Positions 1 to 7,352 are shown, counted from the first letter of the stretch. The stretch: DNA of 40,525 bases from JBGTFE01 sp036403235 (GCA_036403235.1 DASWRI010000072.1:1-40525); one strand, 5' to 3'. The notes: generated by a model not told the origin, from the sequence alone. Numbers and translations are program-made.

Positions 1-3
1 AAG

Positions 4-139
4 TTTTGCACGAGGAGAAGATTTTTTTGCACGAGCCGTTTACAGCTTTGCACGAAGCATTTATTCTTTTGCACGATTGGTTTACTCGTTTGCACGCACG
101 GTTGATTGTTTTGCACGACTGGTTTATTCATTTGCGCGG
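4..139. repeat. 21-bp tandem repeat array (7 units)
   Basis: The 10-mer TTTTGCACGA or a close variant ends at 13, 34, 55, 76, 97, 118 and 139, an exact 21-bp period. The rest of each unit is degenerate (roughly nnGGTTTATTC). The last unit is the most diverged (TTTGCGCGG), and a weak eighth may follow to about 160. The period equals two helical turns, so the conserved core always faces the same side of the DNA. The array lies immediately downstream of the thiG stop and touches the window edge, so its true length is unknown. An open frame of LH[DE]xF-like heptads across it is a by-product of a period divisible by three. Confidence 0.9.
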
Positions 140-165
140 ACGATTTATTCGTCCTCACTTTTCAC

Positions 166-936
166 TTATTTTATCGCCCCTTCAATCGGGCTTGAGGCAG
201 AAGCGTAAAGACGTTTCGGCATTCGGCCCGAAAGATACGCGAGCCGACCGGCCTGAACGGCGAGCTTCATCGCTTCGGCCATCTGCGCGGCGTCGCGCGC
301 TTCGGCAATCGCCGTGTTCATCAAAATCGCGTCCGCGCCGAGCTCCATCGCAATCGCCGCGTCCGACGGCACGCCGACGCCGGCATCGATGATAATCGTC
401 GCGTCCGGCAATTGCTCGCGCATAATCTTCAGATTCGCCGGGTTCTGCACGCCGAGCCCTGAACCAATCGGCGCGGCGAGCGGCATCACCGCCGGACAGC
501 CCGCGTCGAGCAGTTTTTTCGCCATAATCAAATCGTCGGAAAAATACGGCAGCACGATAAAGCCTTCTTTGACGAGCACGCGCGCCGCTTCGAGAGTCTG
601 CTCATTGTCGGGCAGAAGCGTCACTTTATCGCCGATGACTTCGAGCTTTATCCAATCGGTTTCGAGCGCTTCGCGGGCGAGCCGCGCCGTTCGACAAGCG
701 TGTTCGGCGTCGTAACAGCCCGCCGTATTCGGCAAAATCTGCATTTCGGGCGCGAGATAATCGAGAAACGATTCGGTTTTTCTATCCAAAGGAACGCGAT
801 TGACGGCGACCGTCACCATCTCCGCGCCCGAAGCTTTGTGCGCGGCCTGCATTTCCTGAAATGAGCGATATTTTCCCGTGCCGATGATAAGGCGCGATGT
901 AAAAGTTTTTCCGGCTAATGTAAAAGTGTCTGTCAT
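166..936 (-). CDS. thiG: Thiazole synthase ThiG
   Basis: ThiG builds the thiazole phosphate ring of thiamine from deoxyxylulose 5-phosphate, dehydroglycine and the thiocarboxylate of ThiS. The 256-residue product has the family's usual length and TIM-barrel motifs: IIGTGKY near residues 17-23, the Schiff-base lysine Lys98 in WIKLEV, and the phosphate-binding region DAGVGVPSDAA (185-195) plus MNTAIA. The start at 936 gives the normal MTDTFTLAGKTF N-terminus. The frame is open back to 1038, and an AAGG does precede that upstream ATG, but the extra 34 residues look like translated intergenic DNA and overlap a hairpin. ThiS lies just upstream on the same strand, which fits a thiS-thiG operon. No TPP riboswitch is visible upstream. 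Confidence 0.95.
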   Translation of the reverse strand: MTDTFTLAGKTFTSRLIIGTGKYRSFQEMQAAHKASGAEMVTVAVNRVPLDRKTESFLDYLAPEMQILPNTAGCYDAEHACRTARLAREALETDWIKLEVIGDKVTLLPDNEQTLEAARVLVKEGFIVLPYFSDDLIMAKKLLDAGCPAVMPLAAPIGSGLGVQNPANLKIMREQLPDATIIIDAGVGVPSDAAIAMELGADAILMNTAIAEARDAAQMAEAMKLAVQAGRLAYLSGRMPKRLYASASSPIEGAIK

Positions 937-1003
937 AAAATAATTAAAAATTTCAGATTGATATAAATTTGAATTTACAACTTTTTCAATCCAAAACAAA
1001 AAG

Positions 1004-1049
1004 GACGAAGTTTCAAAAACTTCATCCCTCATCGTCATCCTTCATCCCT
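1004..1049. repeat. Hairpin and CATCC-type ~7-bp repeats between thiS and thiG
   Basis: GACGAAGTTT (1004-1013) pairs with AAACTTCATC (1017-1026) apart from one G-T pair. It is followed by four near-heptamers, CATCCCT, CATCGT, CATCCTT and CATCCCT. This fills the thiS-thiG gap and belongs to the heptad-repeat class seen throughout the window. Confidence 0.6.
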
Positions 1050-1054
1050 TAATT

Positions 1055-1255
1055 TCACCCGCCGCCGACAAAATGAATCACTTCCAGTTTATCGCCTTCT
1101 GAAATTTTTATATTTTCCCAATCTTTTTTGCGCACGACTTCCCTGTTCAGCTCGATGGCGACGCGCTCGTGCGGCAGGGAAAAGTGGCGGAGCAGCTCGC
1201 TCAAATTCAATTCCTGTTTGATTTCCTTTGTTTCGCCGTTGATTAAAACTTTCAT
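1055..1255 (-). CDS. thiS: Sulfur carrier protein ThiS
   Basis: This 66-residue ubiquitin-fold protein ends in VGGG, giving the C-terminal Gly-Gly tail. The tail is adenylated and then thiocarboxylated to deliver sulfur to ThiG in thiamine thiazole synthesis. Length, the opening MKVLINGE strand and the tail all match the family. It is encoded just upstream of thiG on the minus strand, separated by a short repeat-filled gap. No strong Shine-Dalgarno precedes the ATG; instead heptad repeats (1261-1283) end five bases before it. The activating enzymes (ThiF, ThiI/IscS) are not in the window. Confidence 0.95.
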   Translation of the reverse strand: MKVLINGETKEIKQELNLSELLRHFSLPHERVAIELNREVVRKKDWENIKISEGDKLEVIHFVGGG

Positions 1256-1260
1256 TCTTC

Positions 1261-1283
1261 AATCCAAAATCTAAAATCTAAAA
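1261..1283. repeat. Heptad repeat (AATCTAA)n upstream of thiS
   Basis: AATCCAA, AATCTAA and AATCTAA follow each other in exact 7-bp register, then AATCG. The repeat lies between the unknown gene ending at 1289 and the thiS start, so it occupies the thiS leader. Only one arm is present; no reverse-complement arm is seen. Confidence 0.8.
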
Positions 1284-1288
1284 TCGTT

Positions 1289-2167
1289 TCACCCTTGCAG
1301 GATAACGCGCCTGAGTTCGGCTTCCTCGCCTTCGCTCATCGCTTTGACGAGAACGGCGGCGCGTCCCGCCTTGAAATGCGGCAGCTGGAGGTGAATGGTC
1401 GCGACTCCGTTGCTGTCGGTTTTCGCGTGAAAAATCAGCGGGCGAAAGCTCGAACCGATAACTTTGACGAGAACGTGCGCGGCGCTCAGACCGTCTTCGA
1501 CGTTTCCGCGCCTGACCATAATGCTTATCGTTTTTCGCTCGCCGCCCTTAAAGCTGACGTCGTTGAGCATCTCGATTTTGAGTTTGTCATCGACCGGCTC
1601 GGCTTTGGCAAAATCGGTGATGATTTCGACCGCTTCGGCCGGCAGAATCATCTCTTCTTCAAGGATTTGAACTTCTTCGATAATCGGCTCTTCGACAATA
1701 TCTATCGGAATATCCCAGACGAGTTCTTCGTTCGGCTTCGGAATCCCGGGCGCCATTTTTTCTTCCGGCGCGGGCTTTGATTTTTCTTTCGCGGGCGGTG
1801 CGGAGGTTTCTTTTCGTTTATTTTCCGTCCCGGCTTTTTCCGGCGCGGGTTTTATCTCCTTTTGCGCGACCAGACCTTTCTGCTTCAAAGCGGATTCCTT
1901 CATCGTCATCCGCTTTAAATCTTCGATTCGTCCGGCGCGCACCGCCGCGCAGATTAATTTGTGCTGTTTGTGCAGGCGCTCGGTGAGAATTTTCTCGTCG
2001 AAGCCTTCGAGCAGCAAATCTTCATACGGCGAACGCTTGCTCGCCAGAATCGTGCCGCGGTCGTAAACCAGAGACAAAATCAGCGGCGTGGCGACGCCTT
2101 TGTCCTCGGTCTGAACGTGATACGTTACTCCCTGATATTCGATGTCGGTATTAAATCCGGTAATCAC
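1289..2167 (-). CDS. Conserved hypothetical protein with C-terminal beta domain
   Basis: The 292-residue protein has three parts. Residues 1-95 form a folded N-terminal domain starting ITGFNTDIEYQGVTYHVQTEDKG. A charged Lys/Glu/Pro/Ala-rich linker runs from about 95 to 145. An acidic stretch then leads to a C-terminal domain (about 200-292) rich in alternating hydrophobic residues, which looks like an immunoglobulin-like or carboxypeptidase-regulatory-like beta sandwich. No signal peptide or membrane segment is seen, so it is probably cytoplasmic. I do not recognise a function. It is upstream of thiS on the same strand, so it may be co-transcribed with the thiamine genes, but this could be chance. 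Confidence 0.8.
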   Translation of the reverse strand: MITGFNTDIEYQGVTYHVQTEDKGVATPLILSLVYDRGTILASKRSPYEDLLLEGFDEKILTERLHKQHKLICAAVRAGRIEDLKRMTMKESALKQKGLVAQKEIKPAPEKAGTENKRKETSAPPAKEKSKPAPEEKMAPGIPKPNEELVWDIPIDIVEEPIIEEVQILEEEMILPAEAVEIITDFAKAEPVDDKLKIEMLNDVSFKGGERKTISIMVRRGNVEDGLSAAHVLVKVIGSSFRPLIFHAKTDSNGVATIHLQLPHFKAGRAAVLVKAMSEGEEAELRRVILQG

Positions 2168-2280
2168 AGCGTTTATAAATAAAATCGGCGAGAAAAGGCG
2201 CGAGTTTTCCGGCAGTCGCCTGCCATTTATGAAGTTATCACACGCGTTTGCGGGCGGTCAATAAATAAAATCGGGGAAGA

Positions 2281-2350
2281 GTTGATAGTTGATAGCTGAT
2301 AACTGATAGTTTGTCTTTGACTGTCAACTCTCAACTATCAACTATTAACT
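2281..2350. repeat. Heptad-repeat hairpin element in the nuoA upstream region
   Basis: Ten consecutive 7-bp words are readable: GTTGATA, GTTGATA, GCTGATA, ACTGATA, GTTTGTC, TTTGACT, GTCAACT, CTCAACT, ATCAACT, ATTAACT. The second half is the imperfect reverse complement of the first, so the element can fold into one long hairpin. Its centre read on the minus strand (GTCAAAGACAAA) resembles the centre GTCAGAAAAGACAA of the nuoH-nuoJ and nuoJ-nuoK elements. It lies between the divergent unknown gene and the nuoA promoter. Confidence 0.9.
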
Positions 2351-2372
2351 CGCCAGTACAAACTTCCCTTCC

Positions 2373-2401
2373 TTGACTCTCTTTGTGGCTTAACTTACGA
2401 T
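2373..2401 (+). promoter_or_regulatory. Candidate sigma-70-type promoter of the nuo operon
   Basis: TTGACT (2373-2378) and TACGAT (2396-2401) are separated by 17 bases, close to the TTGACA-17-TATAAT consensus. The site is about 95 bases upstream of nuoA in the divergent gap that begins at 2168. The rest of that 330-base gap holds only the heptad element and AT-rich DNA. Prediction by eye only. Confidence 0.45.
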
Positions 2402-2498
2402 TTAACTTGTGCCTAAATTCTCAAGCTTTCAAGAGAAATCGAGGCGCAAGCTTTGTTGATTTTAAGCATCTAAAATAAGGATTCTAAAAAGGAAAGAG

Positions 2499-2987
2499 AT
2501 GTCTGAATTTAACCTGTTTGATTACGCGCCGATTGGAATAATGTTTCTGGTGGCAATGGGTTTTGCCGTCAGCCAGATTCTGGTAACGCAGCTTATCGGC
2601 CCGCGAAAACGCACCGCGACCAAATTGATGCCGTATGAATGCGGCAAAGACCCGGTCGGCTCGGCGCGCGAGCGGTTTTCGATAAAATTTTATACCGTCG
2701 CCGTCATCTTTCTGCTGTTCGATATCGAAGTCCTGTTTATGATTCCCTTCGCCGTGGCGTTTAAGAGTTTGCTGAGGCTCGAAAGAGGAAGCGCGATTGC
2801 TTTCGGCACGATTGCCCTTTTGGAAATTCTGGTTTTTATTGTCACGCTCGTTGTCGGATACATTTACGTTTGGAAAAAAGGCACGTTTGACTGGGGCTTG
2901 CAGGCACGCGCCGAGGCTCGCGCCGAAGCCAGGCAGATGCATGCGGAAAAGAAAAAACGCATGCAGGAATTAAAACGCGCCGCTTAA
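2499..2987 (+). CDS. nuoA: NADH-quinone oxidoreductase subunit A
   Basis: NuoA is a small three-helix membrane subunit of complex I near the quinone cavity. Helices are visible at about 12-34, 63-88 and 98-124. The conserved loop YECG (46-49) and the FDIE acidic motif (74-77) are present. An AAGGA Shine-Dalgarno lies just upstream of the ATG, the clearest ribosome site of the nuo subunits here. The protein is 162 residues, longer than the usual 120-145. The extra length is a charged C-terminal tail (about 135-162) with repeated Ala-Arg-Ala-Glu units and lysines, probably helical and cytoplasmic. It opens the nuo cluster; the gap to nuoB holds a hairpin repeat. Confidence 0.97.
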   Translation: MSEFNLFDYAPIGIMFLVAMGFAVSQILVTQLIGPRKRTATKLMPYECGKDPVGSARERFSIKFYTVAVIFLLFDIEVLFMIPFAVAFKSLLRLERGSAIAFGTIALLEILVFIVTLVVGYIYVWKKGTFDWGLQARAEARAEARQMHAEKKKRMQELKRAA

Positions 2988-2998
2988 ATAAGGAGTTG

Positions 2999-3076
2999 GA
3001 AAGTTTAGAGAGTTTCGAGAGTGTAGAGAGTCAAAACCGGCTCATGACTCTCCGAGCTCACAAGACTCTCCAGACT
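2999..3076. repeat. Inverted-repeat element between nuoA and nuoB
   Basis: The words AGAGAGTTTCGAGAGT and GTAGAGAGTC are followed after a short centre by GACTCTCCGAG and GACTCTCCAGAC, so the left half pairs imperfectly with the right. The internal period is less regular than in the other elements. It ends 11 bases before the nuoB ATG, and no Shine-Dalgarno intervenes. Confidence 0.75.
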
Positions 3077-3087
3077 AAAATAATATT

Positions 3088-3720
3088 ATGGGTTTGGAAA
3101 ATACATTATTTGAATCGTTACCTGACGTTATTACCGTAAAATTAGATGCTGTTGTAAATTGGGCGCGCAAATCTTCGCTCTGGCCGGCGACGTTCGGCCT
3201 TGCCTGCTGCGCGATTGAGATGATGAACACCGTTTCGTCGCGCAACGACCTTTCGCGTTTCGGCGCGGAGACGTTTCGCGCTTCACCGCGCCAGGCCGAC
3301 GTGATGATTGTTTCGGGCCGCGTTTCGCGCAAAATGGCGCCGGTGCTGCGCCGCATTTACGACCAGATGCCCGAGCCGAAATGGGTCATCTCAATGGGCG
3401 CGTGCGCGACTTCAGGCGGCGTTTTCGACAATTACGCGATTGTCCAGGGCGTCGACAAAATCGTTCCGGTCGACGTTTACGTTCCGGGCTGCCCGCCGCG
3501 ACCGGAAATGCTTGTTCACGCGATTATGATGTTGCAGGAAAAAGTAATGAAAGAATCGGTCAAAGACCGTCGTGATACATACGAAGAAGAATCGCGCCAG
3601 TCAATCGTTCCGGGAACTTTGCCGGTCACCGAAGGAACGGCGCTCGAAGAAAAGTCGAAAACCGCAACTTCAAGGCCTTATACGATTCCGTCACGTCACG
3701 AGCGCAGACGTTCGTCATAA
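3088..3720 (+). CDS. nuoB: NADH-quinone oxidoreductase subunit B
   Basis: NuoB carries the terminal [4Fe-4S] cluster N2, which passes electrons to quinone. All four ligands are visible: the vicinal Cys40-Cys41 in FGLACCAIEMM, Cys106 in MGACATSGG and Cys135 in YVPGCPPRPE. The 210-residue protein carries a roughly 55-residue hydrophilic C-terminal extension (from about residue 156) rich in Glu, Arg, Ser and Thr, beyond the conserved fold. The start gives a normal MGLENTLF N-terminus. It lies between a hairpin element upstream and a terminator-like hairpin before nuoC. Confidence 0.97.
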   Translation: MGLENTLFESLPDVITVKLDAVVNWARKSSLWPATFGLACCAIEMMNTVSSRNDLSRFGAETFRASPRQADVMIVSGRVSRKMAPVLRRIYDQMPEPKWVISMGACATSGGVFDNYAIVQGVDKIVPVDVYVPGCPPRPEMLVHAIMMLQEKVMKESVKDRRDTYEEESRQSIVPGTLPVTEGTALEEKSKTATSRPYTIPSRHERRRSS

Positions 3721-3731
3721 ATTTTTTTTTC

Positions 3732-3768
3732 AGCGGCGGCGGTTTACCAAAAGCCTCGCCGCTTTTTT
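3732..3768 (+). terminator. Terminator-like hairpin between nuoB and nuoC
   Basis: AGCGGCG (3732-3738) pairs perfectly with CGCCGCT (3757-3763) and is followed by an uninterrupted T6 run. This is the classical form of an intrinsic terminator. It sits inside an apparent operon, 12 bases before the nuoC start, so it may attenuate rather than end transcription. Confidence 0.6.
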
Positions 3769-3779
3769 CATTGAAAATT

Positions 3780-4265
3780 ATGGCTGATACAACAGTTTTG
3801 CTTGAATATGTCGAAAAATTAAAGGCGCAGAACGCGGCCTGGGTTGCGGATTTCAAAGACGCGCGCGGCGAAGTCTCGGTTTACGTTCCGCGCGAATTCG
3901 TCGGCGACGCGTGCCGCTTTTTGAAATTCGAACAAAATTTCGATATGCTCGCCGATTTGTGCGGCACAGACCGCGGGCCGGAAGAAGACCCGCGTTTTGA
4001 GGTCTTATATCATCTTTTTTCGACCACGCATCACAATCGAATTCGCCTGAAAGTCCTTTTGAGCGAAGACGCGCCGAACGTCGAGACCGTCACGAGCATA
4101 TGGAAGACGGCCGATTGGCACGAGCGCGAAACTTACGATATGTTCGGCGTGATTTTTGACGGTCACCCGGATTTGAGAAGAATTTTGCTGCCGTCGGATT
4201 TCGACGGCCACGCGCTGCGCAAAGATTACCCGCTGCGCGGATACGAGCCGTATAGTTTGTCATAA
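3780..4265 (+). CDS. nuoC: NADH-quinone oxidoreductase subunit C
   Basis: NuoC (30-kDa subunit) is a peripheral-arm protein that packs against NuoD. The 161-residue product carries the family signature near its C-terminus: HERETYDMFGVIF, then GHPDLRRILLPSDF and LRKDYPLRGYE. It is a stand-alone NuoC, not the NuoCD fusion of enterobacteria. The frame opens nine bases earlier at a TTG, but the ATG at 3780 gives the more natural start. No Shine-Dalgarno is evident; the start follows the T-tract of a terminator-like hairpin. Confidence 0.95.
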   Translation: MADTTVLLEYVEKLKAQNAAWVADFKDARGEVSVYVPREFVGDACRFLKFEQNFDMLADLCGTDRGPEEDPRFEVLYHLFSTTHHNRIRLKVLLSEDAPNVETVTSIWKTADWHERETYDMFGVIFDGHPDLRRILLPSDFDGHALRKDYPLRGYEPYSLS

Positions 4266-4338
4266 GTGGTAAACGGTCAGCGGTCAGCGAATAGTTGAAA
4301 ACTTTTTACCGACCACTGGCTACTGACCACCGACCACT
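4265..4338. repeat. Heptad-repeat element between nuoC and nuoD
   Basis: The left part has GGTCAGC GGTCAGC; the right part has GACCACTGGC, TACTGACCAC and CGACCACT, largely its reverse complement. The T-run that follows leads directly into the nuoD ATG at 4345, so the element forms the whole nuoD leader. Confidence 0.85.
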
Positions 4339-4344
4339 TTTTTT

Positions 4345-5565
4345 ATGAGCGTTTTAGAAGAAAATTTACCGAACCAGGACGAGTTTTTAGACCAGTCACT
4401 TGAATCGCAGATGACGCTTTCGATGGGGCCGCAGCATCCTTCGACGCACGGCGTTTTGCGGCTCGATTTACGGCTCGACGGCGAGCTCGTCGTCAAGGCG
4501 ATTCCCGATATCGGCTATCTGCACACGGGAATGGAAAAGCTTTTCGAGTATAAAAAATACCAGCAGGGCATCGTCATCACCGACCGGATGGATTATCTCA
4601 ACCCGCTCGGAAACAATCTGGCCTACGTGATGGCGGCGGAAAAACTGCTCGGACTCGAAATTCCCGAACGCGCGCAGGTTATTCGCGTCATGTTCTGCGA
4701 ATTGCAGCGCATCGCGTCGCATATGGTCTGGCTCGGCACGCACGCGCTCGACATCGGCGCGATGTCGGCTTTCTTTTATTGCTTTCGCCAGCGCGAGAAG
4801 ATTTTGAATTTAATCGAAGCCGCGAGCGGAGGAAGAATGACGCCTTCGTATTTTCGCATCGGCGGTTTGATGATGGATTTGCCCGCCGGTTTTGAACGCC
4901 GCTGCAATCAGTTTCTCGAAGATTTTCCCGCCGCGCTCGATATGCTCAACACGCTCGTCACGGGAAACACGATTTGGCAAAGCCGCACGCAGGGCATCGG
5001 CCTGATTTCCGCCGAAGAAGCGATTGACTGGGGCTTGACCGGCCCTTGTCTGCGCGGCAGCGGCGTCGATTTGGATTTACGCCGCGATAATCCATACACG
5101 GGCTACGAAACCTACGATTTTAATGTTTGCATCGAACAGGACGGCGACGTCTGGGCGAGATTTCTCGTTCGTATGCGCGAGCTGCGCGAATCGTGGAAAA
5201 TCGTCACGCAGGCGGTCGCGCGCTTAAAACCCGGCCCGATTAAAGCCGACGCGCCGAAAGTCGTTTTGCCCGACCGCGACGATATGCGCAAGCACATGGA
5301 TTCGCTGATTCATCATTTTTTGATTGTCGCCGAAGGCTTCAACATTCCCGAAGGCGAAGTTTATATGCCGATTGAAGGCTCAAAGGGCGAGCTCGGCGTT
5401 TATATGAAATCCGACGGCGGCCCGAAACCGTCTCGCGTACACGTTCGCGGGCCGAGCTTTATCAATCTGCAGGCTTTGCCCGTCATGAGCGAAGGCGAAA
5501 TGGTCGCCGACGTGGTGGCGATTATCGGCTCGCTCGACATTGTTCTGGGAGAAATTGACCGCTAG
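4345..5565 (+). CDS. nuoD: NADH-quinone oxidoreductase subunit D
   Basis: NuoD (49-kDa subunit, related to the large subunit of NiFe hydrogenases) forms much of the quinone-binding site with NuoB. The quinone-site loop QHPSTHG lies at 30-36, followed by YLHTGMEK (58-65) and RMDYLNP (81-87). The C-terminus GSLDIVLGEIDR is the standard ending. At 406 residues the length is normal. The ATG follows a T-run at the end of a heptad repeat, without a Shine-Dalgarno. The next gene begins 13 bases after the stop. Confidence 0.97.
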   Translation: MSVLEENLPNQDEFLDQSLESQMTLSMGPQHPSTHGVLRLDLRLDGELVVKAIPDIGYLHTGMEKLFEYKKYQQGIVITDRMDYLNPLGNNLAYVMAAEKLLGLEIPERAQVIRVMFCELQRIASHMVWLGTHALDIGAMSAFFYCFRQREKILNLIEAASGGRMTPSYFRIGGLMMDLPAGFERRCNQFLEDFPAALDMLNTLVTGNTIWQSRTQGIGLISAEEAIDWGLTGPCLRGSGVDLDLRRDNPYTGYETYDFNVCIEQDGDVWARFLVRMRELRESWKIVTQAVARLKPGPIKADAPKVVLPDRDDMRKHMDSLIHHFLIVAEGFNIPEGEVYMPIEGSKGELGVYMKSDGGPKPSRVHVRGPSFINLQALPVMSEGEMVADVVAIIGSLDIVLGEIDR

Positions 5566-5578
5566 AGTTTATAAATTA

Positions 5579-6382
5579 ATGAAGATTAAAAGCTCGATAG
5601 GATTTTTGTTTTTGCTCGTCGTTACCGGCGCAATTCCGGCTTTCGCGCAAAAGCGTTCGTGCCCGCTCGATTTGAGCGTCATTAAATTTCAGACAAAGCC
5701 CGACGACGCCGAGATTCCGGTCAGCGGCGCGACGGCAACGGCGACGAACCTGCGGTCAAAAAAATTATTCAGAGCGACCTTGCTCGAAGGAATGCCGCGT
5801 TTTGCGAAACTGCCCGAAGGAAAATTCACCATCGCCGTGACTAGAGCCGGATATAAACGGACGACTAAAGAAGTCGACGTCAATTGTAAAGGTTTGGCGG
5901 AAGACGGCTCGAACAGCGAAGTGATTTATCTCCTTAAAGGCAGCTCCGGACAAACTTACAAAATGTCGGGCATTATCATCGGAAATGCGGACGCTATGCC
6001 GGTAAGACGAGATGTAAAAACCGTGCTCGGAGATGTGAACACGAATTCGCCGCCGGTTAGCAATGATTCGATGCCGGTGCAAATGACCAATCGGCCGATT
6101 CCGAAAATGGTTTCGGGCGGCGTGCTTAACGCCAAATCGACAAATTTGGTAAAGCCCGAATATCCGAAGGCGGCGAGAGCCGTTAAGGCGTCGGGCGCGG
6201 TCAACGTGCAGGTGACGATTGACGAAGAAGGAAGTGTTATCTCGGCGACGGCGGTCAGCGGCCATCCGCTTTTGCGAATGGCGGCGGAAAAAGCGGCGCG
6301 CGAATCAAAGTTTTCGCGGACTTTGCTGTCGGGCCAGCCGGTAAAAGTGACCGGCGTTATTGTTTATAATTTTGTACCGTAA
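5579..6382 (+). CDS. Secreted protein with TonB C-terminal domain
   Basis: The 267-residue product has a Sec signal peptide (MKIKSSIGFLFLLVV, cleavage likely after AFA near residue 20). A carboxypeptidase-regulatory-like beta domain follows (about 35-110, with LPEGKFTIAVTRAGYKR). The C-terminal TonB-type domain (about 190-267) contains PEYPKAARAVKASGAVNVQV and ends VTGVIVYNFVP. The family normally transduces energy to outer-membrane receptors, but here a cleavable signal replaces the usual membrane anchor, so it may instead be a periplasmic structural protein. It sits between nuoD and nuoE with a 13-base gap; no known link to complex I exists. The frame extends upstream into nuoD, but the ATG at 5579 gives the proper signal peptide. 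Confidence 0.85.
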   Translation: MKIKSSIGFLFLLVVTGAIPAFAQKRSCPLDLSVIKFQTKPDDAEIPVSGATATATNLRSKKLFRATLLEGMPRFAKLPEGKFTIAVTRAGYKRTTKEVDVNCKGLAEDGSNSEVIYLLKGSSGQTYKMSGIIIGNADAMPVRRDVKTVLGDVNTNSPPVSNDSMPVQMTNRPIPKMVSGGVLNAKSTNLVKPEYPKAARAVKASGAVNVQVTIDEEGSVISATAVSGHPLLRMAAEKAARESKFSRTLLSGQPVKVTGVIVYNFVP

Positions 6383-6419
6383 AGAATATTAATTTGCGTA
6401 GTTTTTATTCGGTTTCATT

Positions 6420-6447
6420 CTACTGTCTACTAACTACTGACTACTAA
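6420..6447. repeat. Heptad repeat (CTACTnn)4 upstream of nuoE
   Basis: CTACTGT, CTACTAA, CTACTGA and CTACTAA follow one another in exact 7-bp steps, then TTT and the nuoE ATG at 6451. Only one arm is clear, so this is a half-element without the hairpin partner. Confidence 0.9.
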
Positions 6448-6450
6448 TTT

Positions 6451-6984
6451 ATGGCATCAGCAGTTCCAACTGAATATACAAACCGGGTTAATTACACCGA
6501 GGAAGTGGCCGAATTTTCGCCCGAAGTTTTGGCGGAAATCGACGCGCACATCGCGAAATATCCGCCGGAGAGAAAGCGTTCGGCTTTGATTCCGCTTCTG
6601 CTTCTCGTCCTCCAGCGCGAGCGCGGCTACATCGATAACGCGGGCGTCAATTTTCTGGCGCAAAAGCTCGAATTAGAAGTGACGGACGTCTGGGAAACGG
6701 CGACGTTTTATTCGATGATAAATCTGCGCCCGGTCGGAAAATATCACATCCAGGTCTGCAAAACGCTTTCGTGCCGCATCATGGGCGAAGAGGAAATCAC
6801 CGGCCATATTTGCGAGAAACTTGGAATTCACGCGGGCGAAACGACGCCCGACGGAAAATTTACCGTCTCGCGCGTCGAATGCTTGGGCAGCTGCGGAACA
6901 GCGCCGATGATGCAAATCGGCTTTGATTATCACGAAGATTTGACGCTGGAGAAAGTCGATAAAATTCTTGATTCGTTAGAATAA
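6451..6984 (+). CDS. nuoE: NADH-quinone oxidoreductase subunit E
   Basis: NuoE (24-kDa subunit) has a thioredoxin-like fold carrying the [2Fe-2S] cluster N1a next to NuoF. The ligands Cys103 and Cys108 (CKTLSC) and Cys144 and Cys148 (CLGSC) are in place. The upstream ETATFYSMINLRPVG segment is typical of the family, and 177 residues is a usual length. The start is set directly after a heptad repeat with no Shine-Dalgarno. In many genomes nuoE and nuoF are adjacent; here about 890 bases with two unrelated genes separate them. Confidence 0.97.
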   Translation: MASAVPTEYTNRVNYTEEVAEFSPEVLAEIDAHIAKYPPERKRSALIPLLLLVLQRERGYIDNAGVNFLAQKLELEVTDVWETATFYSMINLRPVGKYHIQVCKTLSCRIMGEEEITGHICEKLGIHAGETTPDGKFTVSRVECLGSCGTAPMMQIGFDYHEDLTLEKVDKILDSLE

Positions 6985-6988
6985 GTTC

Positions 6989-7009
6989 CGTGCGCCGGCG
7001 CTCGGCACG
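6989..7009 (+). other. Small hairpin after nuoE
   Basis: CGTGC (6989-6993) pairs with GCACG (7005-7009), and the loop contains the self-complementary GCCGGC. AT-rich sequence follows (ATTTATTTG). It could be a weak terminator or processing site after nuoE. Confidence 0.35.
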
Positions 7010-7068
7010 ATTTATTTGAAAATTATTTGGCTGTTTTGAATAAAACTTAAAGAGAGAATAAATACGAT

Positions 7069-7344
7069 ATGAAACTTCTGAACGGAAAAATTTCGATAGT
7101 TTTAATAAGCGCGTGTTTTTGTCTGAGCGCCGTCGGCTTTGCTTTTGCTTCGTCAAGGTCAGGAGAGTTTAACCGTTCGTTTTCAAGCTCTTCTTTCGCG
7201 GCAAAATCGTTTTTCGACACTAAAAAGCGAAAAAAGAAAGCATCGGTTCGAAGAAATTTGATAAGAGGCCCGAAAGGCGGCTGTTACTACATCAATCGCA
7301 ACGGTCGTAAAACATACGTTTCGAGAAGCGCCTGTAAAGGATAG
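7069..7344 (+). CDS. Small secreted basic protein, PBCV-basic-adaptor-like motif
   Basis: The 91-residue product has a Sec signal peptide (hydrophobic about 9-26, cleavage near AFAS). A Ser-rich stretch and a KKRKKK basic cluster follow. The C-terminal motif, RGPKGGCYYINRNG then RKTYVSRSACKG, resembles the short basic adaptor motif first noted in PBCV viruses and common in small bacterial secreted proteins; this assignment is by eye. Two cysteines at the ends of the motif may form a disulfide. The function is unknown. It lies between nuoE and the signal-peptidase-like gene, whose start follows the stop by eight bases, so the two are probably co-translated. Confidence 0.75.
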   Translation: MKLLNGKISIVLISACFCLSAVGFAFASSRSGEFNRSFSSSSFAAKSFFDTKKRKKKASVRRNLIRGPKGGCYYINRNGRKTYVSRSACKG

Positions 7345-7352
7345 TTTTAAGA

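Noticed and set aside
6..392. Open frame with LHDWF-like heptads across the left edge
   Set aside because: It arises from the 21-bp tandem repeat and then runs antisense through thiG; no ribosome site or folded domain.
937..1038. Upstream ATG extending ThiG by 34 residues
   Set aside because: The extension covers a hairpin and AT-rich intergenic DNA and does not fit the ThiG N-terminus, despite an AAGG before that ATG.
1256..2280. TPP riboswitch upstream of thiS or its operon
   Set aside because: No CUGAGA-type thi-box could be found in either upstream gap on the minus strand.
2484..2942. Long antisense ORF over nuoA, and many similar ones over other nuo genes
   Set aside because: Low-information Arg/His-rich products expected on the opposite strand of GC-rich codon use; no starts with ribosome sites.
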